DNA from: Subtercola boreus
GTDB lineage: Bacteria; Actinomycetota; Actinomycetes; Actinomycetales; Microbacteriaceae
DNA length: 64,000 nt
Reading direction: 5' to 3'
Assembly (NCBI RefSeq): GCF_003399625.1
Contig: NZ_NBXA01000021.1
Location: 186,001-250,000, forward strand
This document shows, piece by piece, positions 44,016 through 55,351 of this stretch. Each line of letters starts with the position of its first letter. The stretch's first letter is position 1. The notes under the pieces were generated by a model. That model was not told the DNA's origin. It did no database searches and saw nothing but the letters and a program-made list of their open reading frames with translations. The position numbers and the translations under genes are program-made.

Positions 44016-45527
44016 ATGAGCCTCTACGATATTTCCGTCACGTCACAGTCCGCCGCAGAGTTCGCTGCGGATGCCCTCGTCCTCGCTGTCTCGAAGGTGG
44101 ATGACCGCGTGGTCATCCTGGGCGGTGAGGGCCTGCCGGGCGAGGCGCGATCCGCCCTCGAGGGCATGTTCGAGGGCCTCGGGTTCGGCGGCAAGAAGGA
44201 TGAGGTGCAGCGGGTCGGGCCCATCGCGGGCATCCAGTCCCCTGTCGTGATCCTGGTGGGGCTCGGCGCGTCCGATGCAACGCCGGATGCCCTGCGGTAC
44301 GCCGCCGGGGCCGCCACCCGTCGCGTGCGGGGCTTCGACACCGTCGCGCTCGGCCTTCCCGTCACCTCGGTGGCGGATGCCCGGGCGATCCTCGAAGGCG
44401 CGGCCATGGGCGCCTACGACTACACCGAGTACCGGTTCTCGACGATGGAGGGCCGCTCCCGGGCGGCCAGCAGCCTGGTGCTCGCGACCGCGTTCGAGGG
44501 CGCCGAGTCGGCCGTGGTTCCGGCCCGTGAGACGGCCCGCGCCGTCGCCCTGGTGCGGGACCTCGTGAACGCTCCCCCGCTCGACCTCTATCCCGAGTCC
44601 TTCGTCGAGGAGGCCCGGCGGGCTGCGGGTGAACTTCCGGTCGACCTGAAGGTGTGGGACGTGCCTGCGCTCGAAGCCGAGGGCTTCGGCGGGATCGTCG
44701 GTGTGGGGCAGGGCTCCACGCGCGGCCCGCGACTCGTCAGGGTCTCGTACCAGCCGAGCGGTGCATCCCGGCACCTCGCGCTCGTCGGCAAGGGCATCAC
44801 GTTCGACTCCGGCGGACTCTCGCTGAAGCCCCCGGCCTCGATGATCGGCATGAAGGACGACATGACGGGAGCCGCGACCGTTCTCGCTGTGGCTCTCGCC
44901 GCCGCCGCTCTCGACCTGCCCGTCCGCATCACGGCGTGGCTGTGTCTTGCCGAGAACATGCCCTCGGGTTCGGCGATCCGCCCCGGTGACGTGCTGAAGA
45001 TCCACGGCGGCAAGACCGTCGAGGTGCTGAACACCGACGCGGAGGGGCGCCTCGTGCTGGCCGACGGCCTGGTCGCGGCGAGCGAGGAGCACCCTGACGC
45101 GATCATCGATGTGGCGACACTGACCGGCGCGCAGGTCACGGCGCTCGGCAACCGGTATGTCGGAGTCATGGGCGAGAACGATCTCGTCGCGTCAGTACTC
45201 GCGTCGGCGACATCCACCGCAGAGACGCTCTGGCACATGCCGATGCCCGCGGAGCTCCGGCCGCTGCTGAACTCGGACATCGCCGACCTGCAGAACATCA
45301 AGCCGGGCAACACGGCGGGTGGGATGCTCATCGCGGCGATCTTCCTGCGGGAGTTCGTCGGGCAGAAGGCCGATGGCAGCGGTCCGATCCCGTGGACGCA
45401 CCTCGACATCGCGGGCCCCGCGCTGAACGGCGGCGAGGGTTACGGTTTCACCGGCAAGGGGCCGACCGGCGTGACCGTCCGCACGCTGATCGACCTGGCC
45501 GAAAGGATGAGCACCGAGGGAGCGTAG
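44016..45527 (+). CDS. pepA: Leucyl aminopeptidase (M17)
   Basis: Cytoplasmic dimetal aminopeptidase of 503 residues that removes N-terminal residues from peptides. The metal and catalytic sites are in VGKGITFDSGGLSLKP, MKDDMTGAATV and NTDAEGRLVLADGL, with the signature ATLTGAQVTALGNRY after them. The N-terminal domain is less conserved, as usual for M17. Length is normal. It is divergent from the PAC2 gene and is probably transcribed from its own leaderless promoter. Confidence 0.95.
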   Translation: MSLYDISVTSQSAAEFAADALVLAVSKVDDRVVILGGEGLPGEARSALEGMFEGLGFGGKKDEVQRVGPIAGIQSPVVILVGLGASDATPDALRYAAGAATRRVRGFDTVALGLPVTSVADARAILEGAAMGAYDYTEYRFSTMEGRSRAASSLVLATAFEGAESAVVPARETARAVALVRDLVNAPPLDLYPESFVEEARRAAGELPVDLKVWDVPALEAEGFGGIVGVGQGSTRGPRLVRVSYQPSGASRHLALVGKGITFDSGGLSLKPPASMIGMKDDMTGAATVLAVALAAAALDLPVRITAWLCLAENMPSGSAIRPGDVLKIHGGKTVEVLNTDAEGRLVLADGLVAASEEHPDAIIDVATLTGAQVTALGNRYVGVMGENDLVASVLASATSTAETLWHMPMPAELRPLLNSDIADLQNIKPGNTAGGMLIAAIFLREFVGQKADGSGPIPWTHLDIAGPALNGGEGYGFTGKGPTGVTVRTLIDLAERMSTEGA

Positions 45528-45621
45528 TAGGCTCAGTTGGGCGAAAAAACAACTCGCCGTCAAGACACCTGCCGAGGCGCGGGTGCAGTCACCAAGCTCG
45601 ATGCATAAGGGAGTCTCTCAA

Positions 45622-46995
45622 GTGTCGGAAACCAATTTTGACATCGTCGTCCTCGGCGGCGGGAGTGGTGGCTACGCTGCCGCCCTCCGCGCCGTGCAGC
45701 TCGGCTTCACCGTCGCGCTGGTCGAGAAGGACAAACTCGGCGGCACGTGCCTTCACCGCGGGTGCATCCCCACCAAAGCGCTGCTGCACTCTGCCGAGGT
45801 CGCGGATGTCTCGCGTGAATCCGCCAAGTACGGCGTGAACACGACGTTCAACGGTGTCGACATCGCTGCGGTCACCGCATACCGCGAGGGCATCGTCACC
45901 AGCAAGTTCAAGGGGCTCGAGGGCCTCATCAAGGCGCGGAAGATCACTGTCGTCCGCGGTGAGGGCAAGCTCGTCGCCCCCAAGACGGTGCAGGTCGGAG
46001 ACGACCTCTACACCGGCAAGAACATGATCCTCGCCACGGGGTCGTACTCACGCACGCTCCCGGGCCTCGAGATCGGTGGCCGCGTCATCACGAGCGAGAC
46101 CGCACTCGCGCTCGACTACATCCCCAAGAAGGTCGCGATCCTGGGTGGCGGTGTCATCGGGGTCGAGTTCGCCAGCGTGTGGAAGTCGTTCGGTGCCGAG
46201 GTGTCGATCATCGAAGCTCTCCCGCACCTCGTTCCCAACGAAGAGGAGTCGGTCTCCAAGCAGTTCGAGCGGGCCTACCGCAAGCGCGGCATCGAGTTCT
46301 CCCTGGGCATCCGTTTCCAGAGCGTCACGCAGAACGACCAGGGCGTGGTCGTGACCCTCGAGAACGGCACCACCGTCGAGGCCGACCTCTTGCTGGTGGC
46401 CGTCGGCCGTGGTCCGTCGACGGCGGGGCTCGGCTTCGAAGAGGCGGGCGTCACCATCGACCGCGGGTTCGTCATCACGAACGAGCGGCTGCAGACGAAC
46501 CTCGAGGGCGTCTACGCTGTCGGCGACATCGTTCCCGGTCTCCAGCTCGCGCACCGCGGATTCCAGCAGGGCATCTTCGTCGCCGAGGAGATCGCGGGCC
46601 TCAAGCCGCAGGTCGTCGACGACGTGAACATCCCGAAGGTCACCTACTCCGACCCCGAGGTCGCCTCCGTGGGCTACACCGAGGCGAAGGCCGCCGAGAA
46701 GTTCGGTGCCGACAAGGTCTCGTCGTACGACTACAACCTCGCCGGCAACGGCAAGAGCCACATCATCGGCACCGCCGGTTCGGTGAAGGTCGTGCGGGTG
46801 AACGACGGCCCGGTCGTCGGCATCCACATGATCGGCGCCCGCGTCGGCGAGCTCATCGGCGAGGGCCAGCTCATCGTCAACTGGGAGGCCTACCCCGAAG
46901 ACGTCGCGTCGCTCGTGCACGCGCACCCCACGCAGAACGAAGCACTCGGTGAAGCGCACCTCGCGCTCGCCGGCAAACCGCTTCACGCGATGTAG
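45622..46995 (+). CDS. lpdA: Dihydrolipoyl dehydrogenase (E3)
   Basis: FAD/NAD-dependent E3 subunit, 457 residues, which reoxidises dihydrolipoyl groups of 2-oxoacid dehydrogenase complexes. The FAD site is VVLGGGSGGYAAALRA, the redox-active disulfide is GGTCLHRGCIPTKALLH, the NAD-binding site is VAILGGGVIGVEFAS, and the C-terminal base is HAHPTQNEALGEAH. GTG 45622 (MSETNFDIVVLGGG) is chosen because AAGGGAG precedes it by eight bases; the upstream in-frame starts have none. sucB follows after a terminator-like hairpin. Confidence 0.95.
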   Translation: MSETNFDIVVLGGGSGGYAAALRAVQLGFTVALVEKDKLGGTCLHRGCIPTKALLHSAEVADVSRESAKYGVNTTFNGVDIAAVTAYREGIVTSKFKGLEGLIKARKITVVRGEGKLVAPKTVQVGDDLYTGKNMILATGSYSRTLPGLEIGGRVITSETALALDYIPKKVAILGGGVIGVEFASVWKSFGAEVSIIEALPHLVPNEEESVSKQFERAYRKRGIEFSLGIRFQSVTQNDQGVVVTLENGTTVEADLLLVAVGRGPSTAGLGFEEAGVTIDRGFVITNERLQTNLEGVYAVGDIVPGLQLAHRGFQQGIFVAEEIAGLKPQVVDDVNIPKVTYSDPEVASVGYTEAKAAEKFGADKVSSYDYNLAGNGKSHIIGTAGSVKVVRVNDGPVVGIHMIGARVGELIGEGQLIVNWEAYPEDVASLVHAHPTQNEALGEAHLALAGKPLHAM

Positions 46996-47002
46996 CACCC
47001 CT

Positions 47003-47030
47003 GCCCGCCGTCGCTCCTGCGGCGGCGGGC
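47003..47030 (+). terminator. Terminator after lpdA
   Basis: GCCCGCCG (47003-47010) pairs perfectly with CGGCGGGC (47023-47030) around a 12-base loop, directly after the lpdA stop. It separates lpdA from sucB, which has its own -10 candidate TAAACT at 47091. Confidence 0.6.
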
Positions 47031-47170
47031 ATTGCACGCGCCCAGCGCAACCGGGCCGTGCAGCAGCACCCCGCGAGAGGGCCGCCCGCCTAAACTCGTA
47101 CCGAGTGACTGTACGAACTGACACACTGAACACGCAGAACTGAAACCTTCTGCGAAGAGGAGACCTACCG

Positions 47171-48664
<1,494 letters not shown>

Positions 48665-48683
48665 GAGGAATCCGGAACCGGGC

Positions 48684-50132
48684 CTACGCCCAGTCACCGA
48701 ACAACTCCCGAAGACGCCAACCGGCCTCGCCCTTCACCAGAAGGAGCGAGGCCGGTTCTCGTTGTGGATCAGCCTCCACCACCTCCACGAGCGCCGAGGC
48801 CCCCGCGGTCTGCACCAGCCGGAGCATGCCAGGCGCCACAGTCCTGCCGACGCCGGGCGCCAGAGTTCCGCCGACACCCGGCGGGACCGCGGACAACGCG
48901 TCGGCGACCGACGCCGCGTCCGCCTGCAGTACAGCCGAAGCTGCCTGTTCGGCGCCACGGAGACAGGTCTCTGATCTCGCCGCCAGGCAGCGGGCCCGGA
49001 GATCGAGAAGGGCGCTTGCCGCCGCGACGGGGTCCGCGGCCACCACGGCCGCCGATTCCGCCGCAGAGATCGTGGCCGCCACCGAGGGTGAAGCGGTTGC
49101 GGGTGCAGCGGTTGCGGGTGCAGCAGATCCGGGTGTCGCGGAGGTGGGTGCAGCAGATCCGGGTGTCGCGGAGGTGGGTGCAGCAGATCCGGGTGTCGCG
49201 GAGGTGGGTGCAGCAGATCCGGGTGCTGCGGAGGTGGGTGCCGCGGGCGATTCCGCTCCGCGGCCTCCAGCACCGCCGACCGGCAGGGTGACCAGCGCAC
49301 CGACGACGGCCAGTGCGCAGACCGTGATGGCCACTGCCACAGTACGCAGCCGGACCCGCCGGCCCCTCTCCCGCGCGCCCACCCACGCCCCCGCGGAGCC
49401 GCCTCGCTGGCGCAGCCAGGTGATCGCCCCCGTCAGCCCGGACCTCATGCGCGCCCGAAGACGATCCGCCTCCGCGTCGTCGCGGGCCACCGCATCGACC
49501 TCAGCCTGCACGCTGGCAAGCGCGCCGGCACTCTCCGAACCCCAGTCGTACTCCTCTTCGGCGAGACCCCTGCCCTCCCCCGGTACTGGCACCGGCAACG
49601 GCACGCCCAGCGCGAACAACCACTCCTCGCACTCCCGCACGAACGGTTCCCGTCGCCCGTGCTCCAGCCTGGACAACGCCTCGACGAGGAACGGGAGCGC
49701 GCCCGCACCGCCGCCACCACCCGCACCGCCTCCACCACCCGCACCGCCGGCACCTAACGCGCCGCCAGCACCCGACGAACCGACGGGCACCACCTGACGC
49801 ACGAGCTCGACGAACCGCCGGCAGTCATCGACCATGGCCGCCCGGAAGGACGGTGCCAGAACATCACCTCGCCTGTGCTCAACGCAGTCGTCCCAGCCAT
49901 CGAAGGTTGCTCGTCCCGTGTCGTCGAACAGCACCGTCTCGATCGAGACCCGACCGTGAGTGCAGTCGAGTGAGTGCAGGTCGTCAAGGGTGTGCAGCAG
50001 AGGCACGAGCACGGTGACGGCCTCCCCCGCGGCAAGCGGGCGCTCGGCCAACAGGGTGGCGAGCGTCATCCGTGACGTGGAGGGGGTGCGGGACGCGGAG
50101 GGTGTGCGGGACGCGGAGAGTGTTCGGTGCAT
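48684..50132 (-). CDS. Pseudokinase-like single-pass membrane protein with repeat-rich linker
   Basis: Up to 482 residues; I do not recognise a named family. The N-terminal 100 residues resemble a degenerate protein kinase C-lobe: LLHTLDDLHSLDCTHGRVSIETVLFDD looks like helix E plus a catalytic loop in which the Asp and Asn are missing. Then come a Gly-rich stretch, a charged helical part, and one membrane segment (VAVAITVCALAVVGALVTLP). Next is a Pro/Ser/Thr/Ala linker with four 10-residue repeats (PTSATPGSAA) and a small C-terminal domain ending LLLVKGEAGWRLRELFGDWA. The start is uncertain: ATG 50132 or ATG 50069; neither has a good ribosome-binding site. It converges with sucB. Confidence 0.65.
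   Translation of the reverse strand: MHRTLSASRTPSASRTPSTSRMTLATLLAERPLAAGEAVTVLVPLLHTLDDLHSLDCTHGRVSIETVLFDDTGRATFDGWDDCVEHRRGDVLAPSFRAAMVDDCRRFVELVRQVVPVGSSGAGGALGAGGAGGGGGAGGGGGAGALPFLVEALSRLEHGRREPFVRECEEWLFALGVPLPVPVPGEGRGLAEEEYDWGSESAGALASVQAEVDAVARDDAEADRLRARMRSGLTGAITWLRQRGGSAGAWVGARERGRRVRLRTVAVAITVCALAVVGALVTLPVGGAGGRGAESPAAPTSAAPGSAAPTSATPGSAAPTSATPGSAAPTSATPGSAAPATAAPATASPSVAATISAAESAAVVAADPVAAASALLDLRARCLAARSETCLRGAEQAASAVLQADAASVADALSAVPPGVGGTLAPGVGRTVAPGMLRLVQTAGASALVEVVEADPQREPASLLLVKGEAGWRLRELFGDWA
49121..49240. repeat. Four tandem 30-bp repeats
   Basis: Units 49121-49150, 49151-49180 and 49181-49210 are identical, and 49211-49240 differs at two positions. Each begins CAGCAGATCCGGGTGTCGCG. 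On the minus strand a unit encodes ten residues, PTSATPGSAA, of the extracytoplasmic linker. Two 15-bp repeats precede it at 49093-49122. The near identity suggests copy-number change by slippage. Confidence 0.95.
50074..50127. repeat. Three tandem 18-bp repeats
   Basis: Units 50074-50091, 50092-50109 and 50110-50127 share the pattern GACGYGGAGNGTGTKCGG. In the minus-strand frame they encode a six-residue Ser/Arg/Thr/Pro repeat (SASRTP) between the two candidate starts of the pseudokinase-like gene. The array therefore lies in its N terminus or 5' leader. Confidence 0.85.
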
Positions 50133-50263
50133 GGAACACGAGCCTGCCGCCAGACAGCGGCACCCGGGCATCCAGAACCCGCATCTGTGGACAGTTCGCC
50201 CACAGCGCCACAAGTGGACGAGCGGATGCGGCCTTCCGAGCATCCGTCGACGTTCCGACTCGG

Positions 50264-50269
50264 TACCAT
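50264..50269 (+). promoter_or_regulatory. -10 box before DUF4191 gene
   Basis: TACCAT lies six bases before the ATG at 50276. The G-run between (GGGGG) could serve as a weak ribosome-binding site, so this is a less certain leaderless case. Confidence 0.35.
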
Positions 50270-50275
50270 GGGGGT

Positions 50276-50998
50276 ATGGCACGAAGCAAAGACAAAGCCC
50301 CGAAGGCTCCCAAGAAGCCGAAGGAGGACGGCCGCCTCAAGCAGATGTGGCAGGTCTTCCAGATGACCCGCCGGTACGACAAGAACATCGTCCTGCTGCT
50401 GGCGCTGAGCATCCTCGTGCCGGTGGTCGTCGGCCTCGTTCTCGCCCTGTTGCTCAGCGACGGCAACGGCTTCGTGATCGCCATGTGGATCGTCGCCGGG
50501 GTTCTCGCCGGCGTGCTGATCGCGCTCATCGTGCTCGGTCGACGGGCCGAAGCGGCCGCCTATGGCCAGATCGCCGGCCAGCCGGGCGCTGTCGGCGCCG
50601 TGCTCCGCAGCTCGCTGAAGCGCAGCTGGCGGGGCAGCGAGATGCCCGTGGCCGTCAACGGCAAGACGCAGGACGCGGTCTACCGTGCGGTCGGCCGGGG
50701 CGGTGTCGTGCTCATCAGCGAGGGACCGAAGTCCCGCACCACCCGCATGCTCGAGGAGGAGCGCCGCAAGGTGCTGCGCGTTCTGCCGAACGTTCCGGTC
50801 ACCTTCCTCTACGTCGGGCCCGACGACGACGCGATCCCCCTGCACAAGGTGCCCGCAAAGCTGAACCGCATCAAGCCGAACCTCACCAAGCCCGAGGTGC
50901 TCGCCGTCAGCAACAGGCTCACCTCCCTCGGCTCGGGCAACCTGCCGATCCCGAAGGGTGTCGACCCGATGAAGGCCCGCCCGCAGCGCGGCCGCTGA
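50276..50998 (+). CDS. DUF4191 membrane protein
   Basis: A 240-residue actinobacterial DUF4191 protein. A basic N terminus ([17 protein letters not shown]) precedes two membrane segments ([22 protein letters not shown] and [18 protein letters not shown]). A cytoplasmic domain follows with [37 protein letters not shown] and [21 protein letters not shown] 50276 is preferred; the in-frame upstream extension reads through the region of 18-bp repeats and has no family similarity. Function is unknown; it is often near lipoyl-enzyme and glutamine synthetase genes, as here. Confidence 0.87.
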   Translation: MARSKDKAPKAPKKPKEDGRLKQMWQVFQMTRRYDKNIVLLLALSILVPVVVGLVLALLLSDGNGFVIAMWIVAGVLAGVLIALIVLGRRAEAAAYGQIAGQPGAVGAVLRSSLKRSWRGSEMPVAVNGKTQDAVYRAVGRGGVVLISEGPKSRTTRMLEEERRKVLRVLPNVPVTFLYVGPDDDAIPLHKVPAKLNRIKPNLTKPEVLAVSNRLTSLGSGNLPIPKGVDPMKARPQRGR

Positions 50999-51020
50999 CC
51001 GTAGCGATCCGTTACAGACC

Positions 51021-51036
51021 GTCACGCATCCGAAAC
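51021..51036 (+). promoter_or_regulatory. GlnR-like box upstream of the type III glutamine synthetase
   Basis: GTCAC-GCATCC-GAAAC matches GTNAC-N6-GAAAC perfectly, 84 bases before the start codon. A further GTTAC half-site precedes it at 51011. It is the second of three such boxes in the window. Confidence 0.65.
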
Positions 51037-51119
51037 AACCCGGACTCAACAGCTCTCTAGATTTACCCCACCGGATACCGCCGACGTGCGGATCGTGTCC
51101 GCGCACGCAAGGGGCAATC

Positions 51120-53294
51120 ATGAGCAACAAGGCCAGGCAGCAGGCCATTCGCGACGTCGAGGCCTACGTGCCTCCCGCGGTCAGTTTCATCGACTCGGAG
51201 GCTCCCGGCGAGGTCTTCGGCGAGAACGTCTTCAACCAGGTCGTCATGCAGAAGCGCCTGCCGAAGTCGGTCTACAAGTCGGTCACCGCGACGATCGAGC
51301 ACGGAGCAATGCTCGATCCGGCTGTCGCCGACGCCGTGGCCAGTGCGATGAAGGACTGGGCGCTCGAGAAGGGTGCCACCCACTATGCGCACGTCTTCTA
51401 CCCTCTGACCGGTCTCACCGCCGAGAAGCACGACAGCTTCTTCGAACCGATCGGCGATGGCACGGCCCTCGCCGAGTTCGCGGGCAAGACACTCACCCAG
51501 GGTGAGCCCGACGCGTCCAGCTTCCCGAACGGCGGACTCCGCAACACATTCGAGGCCCGCGGCTACACCGGCTGGGATGTCACGAGCCCCGCCTACGTGC
51601 TCGAGAACCCGAACGGCAACACCCTGTGCATCCCGACCGTCTTCGTGTCGATGACCGGCGAGGCCCTCGACCACAAGACGCCGCTGCTCCGCTCGCAGCA
51701 GGCGATGGGAACCCACGCCGAGCGCATCCTGACCCTCTTCGGACACACGGATCCCGAACACGTGGTGTCGTACTGCGGCCCCGAGCAGGAGTACTTCCTC
51801 GTCGACCGGCACTTCTTCCTCGCCCGCCCCGACCTGCTGAACGCCGGCCGCACGCTGTTCGGTGCGAAGCCGCCCAAGGGCCAGGAATTCGACGACCACT
51901 ACTTCGGCGCGATCCCGGAGCGCGTGCTTGGTTTCATGATGGACACCGAGCGCGAACTCTTCAAGCTCGGTATCCCCGCGAAGACCCGCCACAACGAGGT
52001 CGCCCCCGGCCAGTTCGAGATCGCCCCGATGTTCGAGAAGGCCAACCTCGCGGCCGACCACCAGCAGCTGCTGATGACGACGTTCAAGACGATCGCCAAG
52101 AAGCACGGCATGGAGTGCCTGTTCCACGAGAAGCCTTTCCAGGGCGTCAACGGATCGGGTAAGCACGTGAACTTCAGCCTCGGCAACTCCCAGGTCGGCA
52201 GCGTGTTCGTGCCCGGCGACACCCCGCACGAGAATGCGCAGTTCCTGGTCTTCTGTGCGGGCGTCATCCGTGCCGTGCACACGTATGCGGGGCTCCTCCG
52301 GGCATCCGTCGCCAGCGCGACCAACGACCACCGTCTCGGCGCGAACGAGGCTCCCCCGGCGATCATCTCGATCTTCCTCGGCGACCAGCTGGCCGACGTG
52401 TTCGAGCAGATCGCGAAGGGCCCGGCCACGAGCTCGAAGGGCAAGGGGAAGATGGTGATCGGTGTCGACACGCTGCCGGTGCTGCCGACCGATCCCGGGG
52501 ACCGCAACCGCACCAGCCCGTTCGCCTTCACCGGCAACCGGTTCGAGTTCCGTGCTCCCGGTTCGATGCAGTCGGTCGCGGGGCCCATGACGACCATCAA
52601 CACGATCATGGCCGACTCGCTCGACTACATGGCGACGTACCTCGAGGCTGCCGTGGCCGAGGGCACCGACTTCGACCAGGCCGTTCAGACCCTCCTCACC
52701 GAGATCATCAACGAACACGGCTCTGTGGTCTTCAACGGTGACGGGTACGCCGATGCGTGGCCGATCGAAGCAGAGAAGCGCGGGCTCGCGAACCTGAAGA
52801 CGACGCTGGATGCCCTGCCCGAGCTGATCACCGAGCCGGCGATGGAACTCTTCGAGAAGTACAAGGTCTTCAACCACCGCGAGATGCACAGCCGGTACGA
52901 GATCGGACTCGAGCAGTACACGCTCACAATCGGTGTCGAGGCGCGCCTGACGCTGGAGCTCGGGACCACTGTCGTGCTGCCGGCGGCCGTTCGCCACCAG
53001 ACCGAACTCGCCCTGAACATCGGCGCCCTCAAAGCCGCAGGGGTCGAGACCGACACCTCGACGCTGGATGTGGTCTCAGCGCCTCTCGCAGAGCTCCGGG
53101 CAGCACTCGTCGTGTTGAAGGACGCGCTCGACGACGACGGTCACCACGAAGCGCTGGCCGAGGCCGAGCACGCCCGGAACGCCCTGCTGCCCGCCATGTC
53201 GGCGGTGCGCGCCGCGGCGGACACGCTCGAGGAGATCGTCGCCGACGACCTCTGGGCCCTGCCGACCTACCAGGAGATGCTCTTCATCCTGTAG
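51120..53294 (+). CDS. glnN: Glutamine synthetase, type III
   Basis: A 724-residue GSIII-family enzyme (ATP-dependent glutamate + ammonia to glutamine), much longer than GSI. Family blocks are [50 protein letters not shown]-like [51 protein letters not shown] and [23 protein letters not shown] is dodecameric and not adenylylated by GlnE. It is an additional ammonium-fixing enzyme alongside two GSI genes 3-9 kb away. The ATG follows GGGGCAATC; a GlnR-like box is upstream. A perfect 16-bp palindrome (53306-53321) lies after the stop. Confidence 0.92.
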   Translation: MSNKARQQAIRDVEAYVPPAVSFIDSEAPGEVFGENVFNQVVMQKRLPKSVYKSVTATIEHGAMLDPAVADAVASAMKDWALEKGATHYAHVFYPLTGLTAEKHDSFFEPIGDGTALAEFAGKTLTQGEPDASSFPNGGLRNTFEARGYTGWDVTSPAYVLENPNGNTLCIPTVFVSMTGEALDHKTPLLRSQQAMGTHAERILTLFGHTDPEHVVSYCGPEQEYFLVDRHFFLARPDLLNAGRTLFGAKPPKGQEFDDHYFGAIPERVLGFMMDTERELFKLGIPAKTRHNEVAPGQFEIAPMFEKANLAADHQQLLMTTFKTIAKKHGMECLFHEKPFQGVNGSGKHVNFSLGNSQVGSVFVPGDTPHENAQFLVFCAGVIRAVHTYAGLLRASVASATNDHRLGANEAPPAIISIFLGDQLADVFEQIAKGPATSSKGKGKMVIGVDTLPVLPTDPGDRNRTSPFAFTGNRFEFRAPGSMQSVAGPMTTINTIMADSLDYMATYLEAAVAEGTDFDQAVQTLLTEIINEHGSVVFNGDGYADAWPIEAEKRGLANLKTTLDALPELITEPAMELFEKYKVFNHREMHSRYEIGLEQYTLTIGVEARLTLELGTTVVLPAAVRHQTELALNIGALKAAGVETDTSTLDVVSAPLAELRAALVVLKDALDDDGHHEALAEAEHARNALLPAMSAVRAAADTLEEIVADDLWALPTYQEMLFIL

Positions 53295-53328
53295 ACCGTC
53301 GGAGCGGGCATCCGGATGCCCGGCGCCG

Positions 53329-53754
53329 CTACCGGCGCACCAACACCGTTCCCGCGAACACATCATGGAGCCCGCGCTGGTCTGAATCCCAGATCAGCGC
53401 GGGAATCGTGAGCACGAGCAGGGCGGTGCGGATGATCGGGCGCCACCATCCCGCGTAGGTGCCGTCGACCTTCACCACGCGGAGGCCGAGGATGAGGTGG
53501 CCGAATCCGCCGCCCGTGAACACGATCAGCACGATCTGCTCGATCATGAAGATGATGGTCGAAGCCCAGGGATTCTGGAAGAAGAAAGCGGCGTACACCA
53601 CGAAACAGGCTGCCCAGTCGATCAGGAGCGCGAAGATGCGCCGCCCCGGTCGGCCGACAGAGCCACGACCCTCATCAGGGAAACCCAGTCGCTCACCGGG
53701 CCACTTGCTCGGTGCAGCGCCAGACCAGCGGGACGGGGGCTTTACGTTCGACAC
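53329..53754 (-). CDS. RDD-family membrane protein
   Basis: A 141-residue RDD protein. The signature Arg/Asp positions are in GRRIFALLIDWAACFVVYAA and near WWRPIIRTALLV and DQRGLHDVFAGTVLV; three membrane segments are visible. Function is unknown; RDD proteins have been linked to ion transport in a few cases. The GTG at 53754 lies seven bases after TAGACT and lacks a Shine-Dalgarno site, so it is probably leaderless. An RDD gene just before glnA is a conserved actinobacterial arrangement. Confidence 0.87.
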   Translation of the reverse strand: MSNVKPPSRWSGAAPSKWPGERLGFPDEGRGSVGRPGRRIFALLIDWAACFVVYAAFFFQNPWASTIIFMIEQIVLIVFTGGGFGHLILGLRVVKVDGTYAGWWRPIIRTALLVLTIPALIWDSDQRGLHDVFAGTVLVRR

Positions 53755-53761
53755 GCGTGCG

Positions 53762-53767
53762 AGTCTA
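53762..53767 (-). promoter_or_regulatory. -10 box for leaderless RDD gene
   Basis: TAGACT on the minus strand, seven bases before the GTG at 53754. Confidence 0.5.
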
Positions 53768-53794
53768 GGACACCTCTCTTTGACGAGCCTGCAC

Positions 53795-53810
53795 GTAACA
53801 TGCCCGAAAC
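53795..53810 (+). promoter_or_regulatory. GlnR-like box upstream of glnA
   Basis: GTAAC-ATGCCC-GAAAC is a perfect GTNAC-N6-GAAAC match, 107 bases before the glnA ATG and between the divergent RDD and glnA genes. A second GTGAC half-site follows four bases later at 53815-53819. Confidence 0.7.
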
Positions 53811-53916
53811 AATCGTGACACGGCGGAGTAATGGCTTCGCGATACCCTGACGGAAGTTGTGTTCACAACTGAGCACATCCAAGCCATTCAGTACCAAGCC
53901 ATTTGGAGTCTCTCAA

Positions 53917-55341
53917 ATGTTCAGTGATTCTTCCGAGGTGCTCAAGTTCATCAAGGACACCGACGTCAAGTTCCTTGATATCCGCTTCACCGACCTTCCC
54001 GGTGTGCAGCAGCACTTCAACATTCCCGCTTCGACAGTTGACGAGGACTTCTTCTCCGTCGGCCAGATGTTCGACGGCTCGTCGATCCGTGGGTTCGCGT
54101 CGATCCACGAATCCGACATGCAGCTCATCCCGGATGTCTCGACCGCCTACATCGATCCGTTCCGCGTCGAGCGCACCCTGATCGTGATCTTCGACATCTA
54201 CAACCCGCGGAACGGTGAGATCTACTCCCGCGACCCGCGCCAGGTCGCCAAGAAGGCCGAGAAGTACCTCGCCTCGACCGGCATCGCCGACACCGCGTTC
54301 TTCGCCCCCGAGGCCGAGTTCTATATCTTCGACGACGTGCGCTACGAAGTGAAGCAGAACAAGAGCTTCTACTCCGTCGACTCCAGTGAAGGCGCCTGGA
54401 ACTCGGGCCGCGAGGAAGAGGGCGGCAACCTCGCCAACAAGACCCCCTTCAAGGGCGGATACTTCCCTGTCAGCCCGGTCGACCAGCACGCTGATCTCCG
54501 CGACGACATCTCGCTGAAGCTGATCGACTCCGGCCTCATCCTCGAGCGTGCGCACCACGAAGTGGGCACCGCCGGCCAGGGCGAGATCAACTACCGTTTC
54601 GACACCATGGTGCACGCGGCCGACGACATCCTCAAGTTCAAGTACATCGTGAAGAACACGGCGGCCCAGTGGGGCAAGACGGCGACCTTCATGCCGAAGC
54701 CGCTCTTCGGCGACAACGGATCGGGCATGCACACCCACCAGTCGCTTTGGAACGACGGCACCCCGCTGTTCTACGACGAGGCCGGCTACGGCGGGCTCAG
54801 CGACATCGCCCGCTGGTACATCGGCGGGCTCCTGAAGCACGCTCCCGCTGTGCTCGCCTTCACCAACCCGACCGTCAACTCGTACCACCGCCTGGTTCCG
54901 GGCTTCGAAGCTCCGGTGAACCTGGTCTACTCGGCCGGCAACCGTTCGGCGTCGATCCGCATCCCGATCACCGGCACGAACCCGAAGGCGAAGCGCATCG
55001 AGTTCCGGGCTCCGGATGCCTCGGGCAACCCCTACCTCGCGTTCGCCGCGCAGCTCATGGCCGGCCTCGACGGCATCCAGAACCGCATCGAGCCGCACGA
55101 GCCGGTCGACAAGGACCTCTACGAGCTTCCGCCCGAAGAGGCCAAGAACATCCCCCAGGTTCCCGCGTCGCTCGGTGAGGCCCTGCTGGCTCTCGAAGCC
55201 GACAACGAGTTCCTGACCAAGGGCGGCGTCTTCACGCAGGACCTGATCGAGACCTGGATCGAGTACAAGCGGGAGAACGAGATCAAGCCGATCGCCCAGC
55301 GTCCGCACCCGTTCGAGTTCGAGCTCTACTACGGCGTGTAG
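53917..55341 (+). CDS. glnA: Glutamine synthetase I (adenylylatable)
   Basis: A 474-residue GSI-beta enzyme, the main ammonium-assimilating glutamine synthetase. Conserved blocks are [38 protein letters not shown] and [16 protein letters not shown]. The adenylylation loop is intact, with Tyr402 in [11 protein letters not shown], so the GlnE enzyme encoded nearby can regulate it. ATG 53917 ([14 protein letters not shown]) is selected because GGAG precedes it by eight bases; the frame opens further upstream to 53857 without such a site. A strong terminator follows. Confidence 0.95.
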   Translation: MFSDSSEVLKFIKDTDVKFLDIRFTDLPGVQQHFNIPASTVDEDFFSVGQMFDGSSIRGFASIHESDMQLIPDVSTAYIDPFRVERTLIVIFDIYNPRNGEIYSRDPRQVAKKAEKYLASTGIADTAFFAPEAEFYIFDDVRYEVKQNKSFYSVDSSEGAWNSGREEEGGNLANKTPFKGGYFPVSPVDQHADLRDDISLKLIDSGLILERAHHEVGTAGQGEINYRFDTMVHAADDILKFKYIVKNTAAQWGKTATFMPKPLFGDNGSGMHTHQSLWNDGTPLFYDEAGYGGLSDIARWYIGGLLKHAPAVLAFTNPTVNSYHRLVPGFEAPVNLVYSAGNRSASIRIPITGTNPKAKRIEFRAPDASGNPYLAFAAQLMAGLDGIQNRIEPHEPVDKDLYELPPEEAKNIPQVPASLGEALLALEADNEFLTKGGVFTQDLIETWIEYKRENEIKPIAQRPHPFEFELYYGV

Positions 55342-55351
55342 TCACCCCTCT

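Noticed and set aside
49121-49240. CRISPR array
   Set aside because: The repeats are directly contiguous without spacers and code in frame for a Pro/Ser/Thr/Ala linker.
53306-53321. Palindrome GGGCATCCGGATGCCC as operator
   Set aside because: It lies between convergent gene ends and is built from the generally frequent GCATCC/GGATGC word; more likely a weak terminator or chance.
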